DNA of 25,329 bases, taken from Saccoglossus kowalevskii (Eukaryota > Hemichordata > Enteropneusta > Harrimaniidae). The notes below the pieces were generated by a model. The model was not told where the DNA came from, ran no database searches, and worked only from the letters and a program-made list of their open reading frames with translations. The DNA is taken from assembly GCF_000003605.2 (NCBI RefSeq), contig NW_003143300.1, forward strand, positions 199,587 through 224,915. The letters run 5' to 3'. The translations under genes were made by a program, and so were the position numbers. Positions 11,401-21,400 of this stretch are shown piece after piece; the first letter of the stretch is position 1; each line of letters starts with the position of its first letter.

Positions 11401-13329
11401 GTGGGTAATGTTCTTAGAAAAATTGGAAAGTTCCAAGAAAAATCAATAGGCATTCTGTTTTCCAGCTTTTTTTTTTTGCATCCACTGTAACCGTATATGA
11501 AAAAAATTGTCAGAGGTACATAATTACTAATAGTTATTATTCGAATATTAAATTATAATGAAATCACAGTAGATAAGTACTAGATTTGTGTGATAAAAGG
11601 GCAGCTCTTACCATTATGTGACACTGTATTGACCAATGAGCAAAAAAATCACTGTGTTTGAACATAAATCACCCAAATAATGCAGACTTTTTCAGATTAA
11701 TAAAATATTTCAAAACCTATATAAATTTAACAAATTACAGATGAGATAACTCAGATTATAGAATTAATTTTTCTAAAATGTAACAATAGTCTATGTATAA
11801 ATGAATGGAAATTATTCACTCGTATTCTAATTGTAATAGTTCATTCATATTCATCAATCTGAAAGCATTTTGCAGCCTTAAAGACATTCAACTCTATTTG
11901 TACATTACTCACACTTCAACAAATTATGGTCATTGTGCAGAGTGCATTCAAATTTTGTGTATTTTAAGTCATATGGGACTCTTATTGAAATGACATGGTG
12001 TGATGACCACGGCCCTTTAAACCTTGGAATATTGTTGATGTTAATGGTTGGTTAAATAGACCAATTATAGCTGCTGTATTTATTCATTGTTGCTTCTCAT
12101 CATAAGTTTCCTAATACAAAGTGCCTGTAGATCATGAATTGTGAAATTTAGAATCTCCAATCTCAACATTTCATTAGTCAAGTGCGGTTAGGCAGATGAC
12201 TGATGTATGTTATTTTACATATGGGTTTAAAGCATTAATGGACATTATATGTTCTCTCTGGAATTGACTTTTATCTTAATGTAGGTATTTACAATATATT
12301 CCTCTTTTGTCAATGTAGATGGATGATTGATGCTTGGTTACAAGATAATTGTCGTAAACCCAACTTGCTTTGAAAATTTATCATCAAAATTCATCAATTA
12401 CGCTTCCATACTGAAGGAAAATGGGGGTACTCAGACTCATTTCCATGGAAACAGATTTTGAACAGTGGCCATTTAGCATAAAAAATGGGTAAAACTTAAA
12501 CTTCAAAGATGTGTTGAACACTTTTTTTTTAATCTCTTGAGAGATTTTTATTTCTTGTTTTGTATCAATTTTATTTCATACACCAATCTCTATTATTCAG
12601 CTATTGTTTTCTAAAATCAAATGTTTTCACATAGCGATTACATTGTAAACAGATGCTGGCAGACAGGTTTCAGCTGTGTACTGTTATAATCTCAGAATTA
12701 AAATGCAATTACAGTCAGGTTTAATCATTTTTAATTGTTAATTATTGCTTGCACACACACACTGTAACAACTGTAATATTAAATAAGAGTTTAATAATCA
12801 TCAACCTTTTTTATGCTGAATTACATAATAGCCAAAAACAACTACATATATTTCTAGTCCAGTACCAAGTGACCTTGAAAAGATCTCCTGCCCCTACTTC
12901 ATTATGGTGCTTGAGTCTCCATCCTATTATTTTCATTCATTTTTAGGTCACTCATCGGCGAACCGAGATGATGTACAGATGACGAAAATCATGTTATTAA
13001 TAATATTATCATCATCATCTATTTCTTGACAACTTTTTCTAAGAACTTGCCCAACATATTTCAATACTTTGAAGCATAAATGTTAAAATAATATTTAGAT
13101 ATTATTCACTTCAATATTATTAAGCAGACTGCAGTTATGATAATACCGTTATACAGTGCCAGTGATAATACACAAGTAAACCTCAGGGCTAACGAGACAG
13201 AAATTACTCGACATCCCATATTTTTTAGAACAAACCACTAACCGCAACTTGTAAAGAGAATGTGTCAAATAACTACCTTATGGTGTCGGCAGGATTTCCA
13301 GAAAACAGTGGATTTACTTCAAAATCACA
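8460..13329. other. AT-rich sequence, no gene recognised
   Basis: About 4.9 kb without a convincing exon. It includes an AT run at about 9678-9691, TACCGGTA (9709), three TACATGTA (9936, 9993, 10492), an AGCTAA cluster (9801-9873), small hairpins at about 11190-11208 (TCTCTAG and CTAGAGA) and about 12531 (AATCTCT and AGAGATT), and a short CA run near 12755. Open frames at 8822-9013, 9004-9294, 9567-9752, 11805-11993 and 12749-12946 look like chance. Confidence 0.5.
9801..9873. repeat. Cluster of AGCTAA words
   Basis: AGCTAA occurs at 9801, 9818, 9850 and 9868, mostly as TTAGCTAA, once in the perfect palindrome TTTAGCTAAA. Gaps of 17, 32 and 18 bases suggest a decayed short tandem repeat. Confidence 0.6.
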
Positions 13330-13867
13330 GCTTCTGTATCCCTCGGTTCGGCAGCGAAAATCCAAAATGGCAGTGATGTGACGTCATTGGAAACTCCTAC
13401 CTTTTTTGATTTTGTAAAATTGTGGGTGATTGGCTGGTCAATTGTGAATAAAAAGCATATTGTTCGTATCGACCAATGAGAAGAATGGTGACAACTAAAC
13501 ACAAATTGAGCATGGAAAATTAAAAAAGATATGAAATAATGCTGATTTCAAAACGCCAGCCACCATGGCGTTCGAATGCTCTCGCGAATTGCTTTCTTTA
13601 TAATATTCATGTTTCCAAAGCTGGTGAAATGATGTTATATCCTCTTTCGTGTTTTCGACAAGGTCATCATTTGGGGTCAATGAAAATGGGCAGAACTTAT
13701 GTGTATTTCCCACAATTCCTTTCAAAGAGTTTCCCAATATGGCCGTCTCGATTGGTGTTAGAACTGGCGCTGTTACGCGGTTCACCTAATGTGTTCAATG
13801 ACAGTTACGTCTTTTGATATTACAAGTACAGGCATATACAAGCATATCAATTAACTGTCGTATACGG
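13330..13867 (+). promoter_or_regulatory. Probable promoter and 5' non-coding exon region
   Basis: This stretch is GC- and CpG-richer than its surroundings. It holds a perfect CRE (TGACGTCA, 13379-13386) directly followed by an inverted CCAAT (ATTGG, 13386-13390), another ATTGG at 13429-13433 and a CCAAT at 13473-13477. A TCTCGCGA motif and two ATGGC/ATGGCC boxes follow at about 13560-13745. A very good donor, GTAAGTAT, starts at 13868. A non-coding exon ending at 13867 could splice to the AG at 15308, nine bases before the ZNF106-like ATG. CRE and CCAAT boxes are typical of housekeeping promoters; linking them to this gene is inference. The promoter could also be bidirectional. Confidence 0.4.
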
Positions 13868-14139
13868 GTAAGTATCTGCCTTCGACCGTGTGTCGTACAT
13901 AGTGTGCTGAATCAATGTGTTTACAAACCATCCCATCCCAGCTCGGAATCGGTAAGCGTAACGGACTGTTTATGTTATGACTCCAACATGACATGAAACC
14001 GGTCTTTTCGCAATATGACGGTATGTCCCCTAACTAACTTTTTTCAATATGAGCTGTTCATCTTTCTTCGACAGTCAGTCTTGCCGCCTTGATATTACTA
14101 TGCACTTTTTTCTCACTTTTGCCGTGTGTGTAACTACCT

Positions 14140-14176
14140 CCCCGGTAGCGCAGTGATTAGAGGGACTGTGGCGGTA
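14140..14176 (+). repeat. tRNA-derived SINE fragment (A box only)
   Basis: CCCGGTAGCGCAGTGATTAG followed by AGGGACTG resembles the 5' end of a tRNA-derived SINE, with an A box of the type TRGCNNAGYNGG. No B box (GGTTCGANTCC) follows; the sequence passes into GTAGT-rich DNA. It is therefore a truncated relic, or chance. Confidence 0.4.
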
Positions 14177-15280
14177 GTAAAAGTAGTAGTACATGTAGTA
14201 AGGTATTAATTAGGTGATCAGATCAATAACAAGTGAATAATAAAAATACTAATTTTTACCTGAACGCAATCCTACTTTAACATTAAAATCAACTAGAAAG
14301 CCAACTTACGGTACTCAATGCGTAACATATTTGTGTTTGCCACCCTAATAATTTAATCCTTACACCTTTCACATATACTATTGCTGTACAACTTGATTGC
14401 AACATTGCGTGATAATCAATATTTTTCATTTCGCTAAGTGTGAATAGACACTTTTGGTTGAAAATGACTTCTTTTCTGATTTTTCGGTTATTTAAGGACA
14501 CTTTTAAACAGCAGATTACATCTGACCATAAAACTGGCAGTTAAAGGTGGGTCAATAAAGAAACATGCTGTAACAAGTAATAAAAACATTGAATCTCTTT
14601 TCAAAAGTAGATTAATCTTGTAAACATTTTTTAAAAAAGCCACCACAATTGGGGTACTTTATGTAGTTACTGACTACCAGGTCATAGAAATAAAAAAAAA
14701 GTTTAGTATTGCTAATTTTGTTAAAATTTGTTAGTTCCCATTGTCCGATAAGAACATTGAATAGCACACCTTGGAGGTATTTGTATACATATATGTAGTG
14801 TACAAATTTTGGCTGGACCTTTGGCAAGGTGATTAAATATCAAAAGTTGTTATGTTTTTATGTTTTACTCTTTAAATTAACCTTCATTTTTTAGACAGTA
14901 TATGACCATAACCTTGTGCAGTGTCCCATATATTGATTAGATAAAGTATAACTGCCACCAAAGTTTGAATACCTGTTGGCATCCAGCCAAATGTTCTCAC
15001 AACACTGTATAGTATAATTATTTGCATCCTTGGTTATACAGCCATTCAAGTTGTTTTCTTCCATTCAAACCGTCATTGACACTTGTATTATGATAGGAGT
15101 AGAGATATACCTATTTCATGTGTGCATTCTTAGTTTGTTGCTCATGTGGAACTGAACTGTCGCTCTGATTTAATTAAATAGAGGTACCTGATTCTGATTT
15201 TAGAAAGATGGTGCCTTTTTAGTACTCCGGTTTGTATTCCTAACAATCAGCCAACTATTTGACTGTCACATAGTTTTCAT

Positions 15281-15300
15281 TTATTATTATTATTATTATT
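15281..15300 (+). repeat. ATT microsatellite
   Basis: A TTATTATT run lies immediately upstream of the AG at 15308. It would form the 3' end of any 5' UTR intron. Confidence 0.85.
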
Positions 15301-15317
15301 AAACCCAGGTGAACACC

Positions 15318-15478
15318 ATGGCTGGATCAAACAACAAGGTTGGTGAGAAGTGCAAAGAAAACAATGAGAGTGAATTCTTCTGTGAACTTTGCAACCTAGA
15401 TTATTTCACTAGAACTCAGTTTGAAGAACATGATTGGTCATTGTTACATCATCAGCGAATGGAAAAAGTTCATGGGAA
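15318..15478 (+). CDS. ZNF106: ZNF106-like exon 1 (start codon, zinc finger 1)
   Basis: The ATG sits in a strong Kozak context (CACCATGG). An in-frame TAA lies 18 bases upstream at 15300-15302, so this is the first possible start in the unspliced reading. The exon encodes 53 codons plus two bases and ends at a GTAAGT donor (15479). Finger 1 is C22-x2-C25-x12-H38-x5-H44, with a second histidine at 45, the same spacing as the first finger of human ZNF106. The N-terminal tail before the finger is about 15 residues longer than in human. The AG at 15307-15308 (AAACCCAG) could be the acceptor of an intron in the 5' UTR. Confidence 0.88.
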
Positions 15479-18400
15479 GTAAGTAGTCAATCCATATTGG
15501 TTTAATCCATTGTAAATATTAAATTTTTTTCTTCCTAACTGTCTGTATGTGTGTTCATCAGTGGAATGCAGCGACTGATGCTGCTGTCACAGACACAAAA
15601 CTAGAATCTGAATTTAAACTGTTATTGTGTATGAAAACAAAGACATGTAACTTGTTTAAACCCATCCATGTTTTTCTACTCTTACCAATCTTTCGATGAT
15701 GTACTAGATTTTTGTTTTTGAACAGGCTTTGAGTTTTGCAAATGTGGTAGGTTTGAAGTTGCTGCATAGGATTTTTCATGTGAAAACATGTTCTGTTGCC
15801 TATGTATTACCATAGAGCTAATTACTTACTGTAACTGCAAGAACGAAATAGCTACAAGTATTGCCACAGGAAGCAATGGCTACATATATCATTAGCAATA
15901 CAGTGTAAACAGTGTATCTTTAAAAATAGGTTCATAACCCCCTTCCCCTTCTTTTTTTTTCAAAATGTAGCTCCAAGCGCAATCTTTCATTATCTTGAGT
16001 TCAACCCTAATCTGGTCTAATCAATGTAAAAGTACAAGGGTCTGGCAGGATAAGGGTTTATTAAATTAAAATCGCAAAGATTTTTGACTCCTACGTGCAA
16101 AGCACACAATGAGAGTCTTTGCAGTTAGTGTGTCTGTATGTGTGTACGACAGGACCTACATTGTGACGACCCTCACAATGTTTCATAATTTATATTAATA
16201 TTTAATCAAATTTAAGTCTAGTTTGTCTAGCTTAGGTTTAATAAAGGAGGAAGGGATGGTTCAATTTATATTAATTTAATATTAATATAATTGTATCATG
16301 CCTACCCCTTTTACTAAACTTAATATCTCAGGATATTCAACTTTTATTTAATTAAACTTTTAAAATTCAACTGTAATCCTATATAGGTATATGTTTTAAT
16401 CAAGTTCATATCGCAACTACTAGTATATTAAAAGTTAATTGAGTGTGTGTTGTCACAACGTCAGTAAGACGTGTAAGGTTGTGTATGTATGTGTGTGTGT
16501 GTGTCTGTTCCACTAATATCTCAAAAACCATATGTTGTTTTTGATAGATGCTTCGGGCTAATGTGCAGATTTAATTTGGTTTTGGTTGAAATCCTTGCTT
16601 ATTAATAACCTGATTTGTTTAATGATTAAGCAATTTTGACTTTTCCACTGATATCTCAAGTACTAATCGTCAAATTACAATGAAACTTGGTACAAAGATG
16701 TCATAGGACAATGCACCGACCTTATAAGTTTTTGGTTAATTACCTAATTATCATAATTAGTACATTTTTCTCCTGATATTTCAAGTACTAATCATTAGAT
16801 TTCAATGAAACTTGGTACTTAGATGTTCTAGGACAATGCACAGACCTACCGATAGTACATTGATGGTATGTTGCATTGCACAGACCTACCGGTAGTACAT
16901 TGATGGTATGTTGCATTGCACAGACCTACCGGTAGTACATTGATGGTATGTTGCATTGCACAGACCTACCGGTAGTACATTGATGGTATGTTGCATTGCA
17001 CAGACCTACCGGTAGTACATTGATGGTATGTTGCATTGCACAGACCTACCGGTAGTACATTGATGGTATGTTGCATTGCACAGACCTACCGGTAGTACAT
17101 TGATGGTATGTTGCATTGCACAGACCTACCGGTAGTACATTGATGGTATGTTGCATTGCACAGACCTACCGGTAGTACATTGATGGTATGTTGCATTGCA
17201 CAGACCTACCGGTAGTACATTGGTGGTATGTTGCATTGCACAGACCTACCGGTAGTACATTGATGGTATGTTGCATTGCACAGACCTACCGGTAGTACAT
17301 TGATGGTATGTTGCATTGCACAGACCTACCGGTAGTACATTGATGGTATGTTGCATTGCACAGACCTACCGGTAGTACATTGATGGTATGTTGCATTGCA
17401 CAGACCTACCGGTAGTACATTGATGGTATGTTGCATTGCACAGACCTTATTAGTTTTACATTAAAATCTGTGCATATTTATTTGAGGTATTTAAATTGAA
17501 CTTGTGGTAGAGGTGCTTTGGAATAAATTAGACTGAAAAAAAACAAATGTAAAATCAAATGTATTTTCTGTAAGTATTATAAATTTCAATAATGTGGATC
17601 ACATTGTTTTCATGTTGTAAATGTTCATCTTAAATAGCAGACAAATATTAGTTGCCAAGCACCTTGTTTGGAAAGCTAATTAATTTTTAATATGTCTACA
17701 ATACTCTCAGCACACAGAAGTTCTCTCTAAGCTTTCTTTGATTTCTAATTGAAAGAGTCATGGATTACTTTTTTTAATATTATTATTTTTAATTCTTATA
17801 TAGCGATGTAATGCACTACATATAATCTCAATGCACTTTACATAAAAATAGTTACTATTAAAAATATTATTACATTTATCTAAAAAAATTTGGTTCATAC
17901 CCACATTAATTTTTCCACATATGACATTGTATATCAATAAGCAATTAATTCGTGAAATGTAAAAATATTCCAGAGACTTTCATGAAACTGTAACCTTAAA
18001 CTACCAATATATTGTATGTTCTGTAATACTAGTAAATTATATCCTGATTGAAAAATCTACCATCATCGCATAAGTTTTGTCAATTCATGTACAATGTATG
18101 AATATACTAAATCATATATTTTTGTAATTAATAATAAAAATTTTACAGAAAATATCTTTATTTTAATTAATAACACCATTTGATATGTTACTATGGTTAC
18201 AAGTGCCATTTTTACTTGAGAGAGAAACATTATAATGGAAGTATTTTTTGTGGTTTAAAGGCCCAATTCAGTCTCCCGGGCGATTGTTGTTAATCACTTG
18301 CATAGCCTATGTACACAGAAACCCTTGTAGTATGTTTACAAGATTATTACAATAATCTCCAGAAGTGTCAATTTGTTCAGCGGTTCAATCAGACTTCCAT

Positions 18401-21400
18401 AAAGCATTGACCTGAACTACATGGGGATTTCATAATGACAAAACTAATATTTGGAACGTGTTACTTATCATACCCATTTGCCATCTTTTCATTGAACTGT
18501 GATGTAACAATGACCAGTAATATATACACACATACTTAGGGTGCTGCCATGCTCACTACTGTAAACTATAAGCAAACTATCCACTTTTACTCTATGGTGC
18601 CAACACGGTTACTAAAATTAGTAGCCGTGGTGCCAACAAATGATGCCATCACTAAATTACGGACTGGCGACATAAATGCTACTTGTGATGCGAAGCAATA
18701 GTAAAGATAATTAATAGCCAAACACCCCAAAGTAAATCACTGCTGTAATTGTAACGTTTTCGTTATTCTTGTGTTTTACAAAGTAACGACTGTTCTTGTG
18801 TAACACAAACACACTCACACACTTAAACTTAACCGTGAACATAATGAATGATTATTTCTATTTTACTATAAATAAGCAGGCATTTATTTGTATGTTACTA
18901 CTAGTAATGGTCTTGTTTGTCTTTCTCTACCACAAGACAGGAAATTGTACTCATGAAATACACTGATATCGGTCCTGTACGTGTTTCAGTCAACATGCAC
19001 AAAATAAATATTACCAACGATGTGTACAATCTGGTCACGATGTGATATGACAGTTGTGAAGCTTGTTTTTTTGTTAATGTGCGAGCGATCACTGGTCCAC
19101 TATTCACGACTAACTTGAATGTGAATGTACACTCCCCCATCAAATCCTGTGATGTAATTGAAATGCTCATTAATATTAATAGCAAGCGATGGTTACAAGT
19201 CACTTGTTTACTTCGTGGTGATCGACTTTCTCCATTTATACAGTCCCATATTTTATTTAAAAAAACATCAAAATATTAATAAGAGAATGTATGCAAATCT
19301 AGCTTATACTCTCTGAGTCATCACAATAGGAACTATGTAAATGTTTGTGAAGATTAGATGATGCACCCTTTTTCAGTAGTTCAATGTGACATTGATTAAC
19401 AGCAGTCTTTTAACTAGTTTGTGTTTTTACTTTTATTCGTCACAATTATACAACTCATACACTATTTATTGTCATAAATACAACATATAATCACTGCTGT
19501 GATGTTCATAGTCACATACATTTAGTTTGGTACAACATAATCAACCTATAAGTTGAAGAAAACACTACTTTACCAGAGCTTAGCTGGAACTATTTACTAC
19601 AGCAAGACTTGCAAGAAAATAATCCCTATTGAAGCATATTTATAGTACTGTATACCTGTATACTCATGCACGTGTACAGTGTACATTCAAAAGCAAGCAG
19701 TATCTGTAAAAAGGTGACATTTCTCTTTTTTTGTTTCTAGGGAACATGCCCATGTATGCAGTCTATGTCATTTCAGTTGTACAGGTTTATCTGCATATGG
19801 AAAACACCTTATTTCTCTGCAGCACAGAGCTGGTCTTGAAAGACGTAGACATGATTCTTCATCTCCAACAAGAAACCTCTCAAAAGCATTGTTGAAGACT
19901 CCAGTGAATAAGTAAGTATATAGTGTTTGAATATATACTCAAACACTGGTGATTAAGTTTAAAATTTTAGTTTCCTAGCACCTTAGTGCTAGTTTGTTAT
20001 TAGTCCCAACATTTAAAAACAGAGACTCGCCTCTTTTATTGCCCATTTTCTGAGAACAAAATAATAATGCCCCAATTCTTATTTTCTCTGTAGTGATTTG
20101 AAGAACAGAACACCACAACATGATAGCAGATCACGTTATGACCAGAAAACACCTGCTGGATTTAAAAGGAATGATGATAGACCTAACAAACCATCAAAGG
20201 CAATGAACACTAGTGTATCTAACTATTCAGATGACAACCACTCACAGAGCTCTTATTATCATACCTTTGAACCTGCACTTAGAAAACCGGAATGGGAAAG
20301 AGATTATCCCCAAGATACTGGTCAGTACAATTACTACAATAGACCACATAGTGCTCAGGGATTTTACAGGGGCATACAGAAAAGATACCCACAAGAAAGA
20401 TCTTTTTTACCCCAGGAAAGTTTCAGAAGTTACAACAGAAGTTTTCACAGAGAAAATTATGAATATGCTTCTCCAGCTAGGATAGATAATACTGTCAGTA
20501 AAAATTGGTATCATGAGGATATTGGCTGGAGAACAAGTACTCCAGTTAATGAACGTGATTACCCTTATGAACAGCAAAACCAAGACCGACATCACAATAA
20601 AAATCAAGCATTGTCTGTCTATGCACACAATACTCGTACATTTGTAGAATCAAGTTATGTAAATAGAGTTGACGAAGCAGTCAATAATGAGAGGTTCAGA
20701 TATATGGATCAAAGACGCCAGGGTACAGAACAATTAATCCCTCGTAGAAAGAGTTACTCCACTGGTGGTATCCCGGTATCAGAACTTGGGGCTAGCTTCA
20801 GAAAGGAAAGATCTATCCCTGTTAATGATAGGAGAGTTGAATACTCCTCCACTTACACAAGTATTAAAGACAATAATACCATTCCAAGTTGTCGGTCACC
20901 TGTTGAAATCACTTCTACTACGCCAGATACTATGCTAGGCAATGTCAATATTGACAAGTCAACTCGAGATAAGTCACCAGGACCAATCACATTAGATGAA
21001 CTGAAAACAAATTCATTTCAAGAACATGCAAAGGAGTTGAGCAGGTCCACTGTTGTGATGTCAGAGAAAAATAAATTGCAGGAAAAGATGGAAAGATTAC
21101 AAGAGATAAGAGCTAAAAAAGAACAACTCGTTAAAAACCAAGAAAGGATTTCATTGCTCAAGCAAAGATTAGCTCGTGGCTTTGCATCAAGAAATCAGCA
21201 GCATGTTGATGACATGGACAAAAGCTTGAAGAGTGTTTATGCTAAAGAATTAGAGCGTGTCCAACCTCCAGATGAACCTCAGCCACAGGAAACAACATCT
21301 TTGGTTGAACCTTTTTTTAAGCGACCTAGTCAACCTAATCTTAGTATGGAACACAACTGTCCCCCAGTAGTCAAGAGAACAACAGATAACAAGGGACCAC

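Larger units (their letters stand above)
13868..15308 (+). other. Possible first intron in the 5' UTR
   Basis: The span lies between the GTAAGT donor at 13868 and the AG at 15307-15308. Further donor-like sites (GTAAGC at about 13952, GTATGT at about 14021) follow the first. The acceptor side is T/A-rich because of an ATT repeat (about 15281-15300) rather than a clean pyrimidine tract. Apart from a short tRNA-like fragment at 14140-14176 I see no coding sequence here. Confidence 0.3.
16083..17463. repeat. Repeat-derived region with 125-bp tandem copies
   Basis: This looks like an inserted repetitive element of unclear class. It includes a hairpin (16158-16181), an AT-rich near-palindrome at about 16260-16295, a GT-rich tract (about 16480-16504) and at least two copies of a 125-bp unit. 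Copy 1 starts at 16641 and copy 2 at 16766; they share AAGTACTAATC, ATGAAACTTGGTAC and AGGACAATGCAC. A more diverged copy may start near 16508. The left boundary is a guess. Confidence 0.55.
15479..19740 (+). other. Intron 1 of the ZNF106-like gene
   Basis: The intron runs from GTAAGT at 15479 to TTTCTAG at 19740 (4262 bases). From 15479 to about 16082 and from about 17464 to 19740 it is AT-rich sequence in which I see no exon. Between these lies a repeat-derived region with a minisatellite. A GC-richer stretch at about 18254-18740 begins TTTAAAGGCCC, in the style of a transposon end, but I found no partner end. Confidence 0.88.

Noticed and set aside
13495-13785. 96-codon minus ORF with an internal ATG in good Kozak context
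   Set aside because: It lies in the promoter-like GC-richer block, overlaps open frames on the other strand, has no donor and matches nothing I know. Mentioned only as a possible antisense transcript.
16841-17447. CRISPR-like regular array
   Set aside because: The 40-bp units are directly adjacent with no unique spacers, and the host is eukaryotic; it is a minisatellite.
18254-18740. Transposon starting TTTAAAGGCCCAATTC
   Set aside because: The start resembles TTAA-type element ends, but no inverted partner end was found in the window.
18901-19203. 100-codon minus ORF inside ZNF106 intron 1
   Set aside because: No domain, promoter or splice signal seen, and a plus frame overlaps it.
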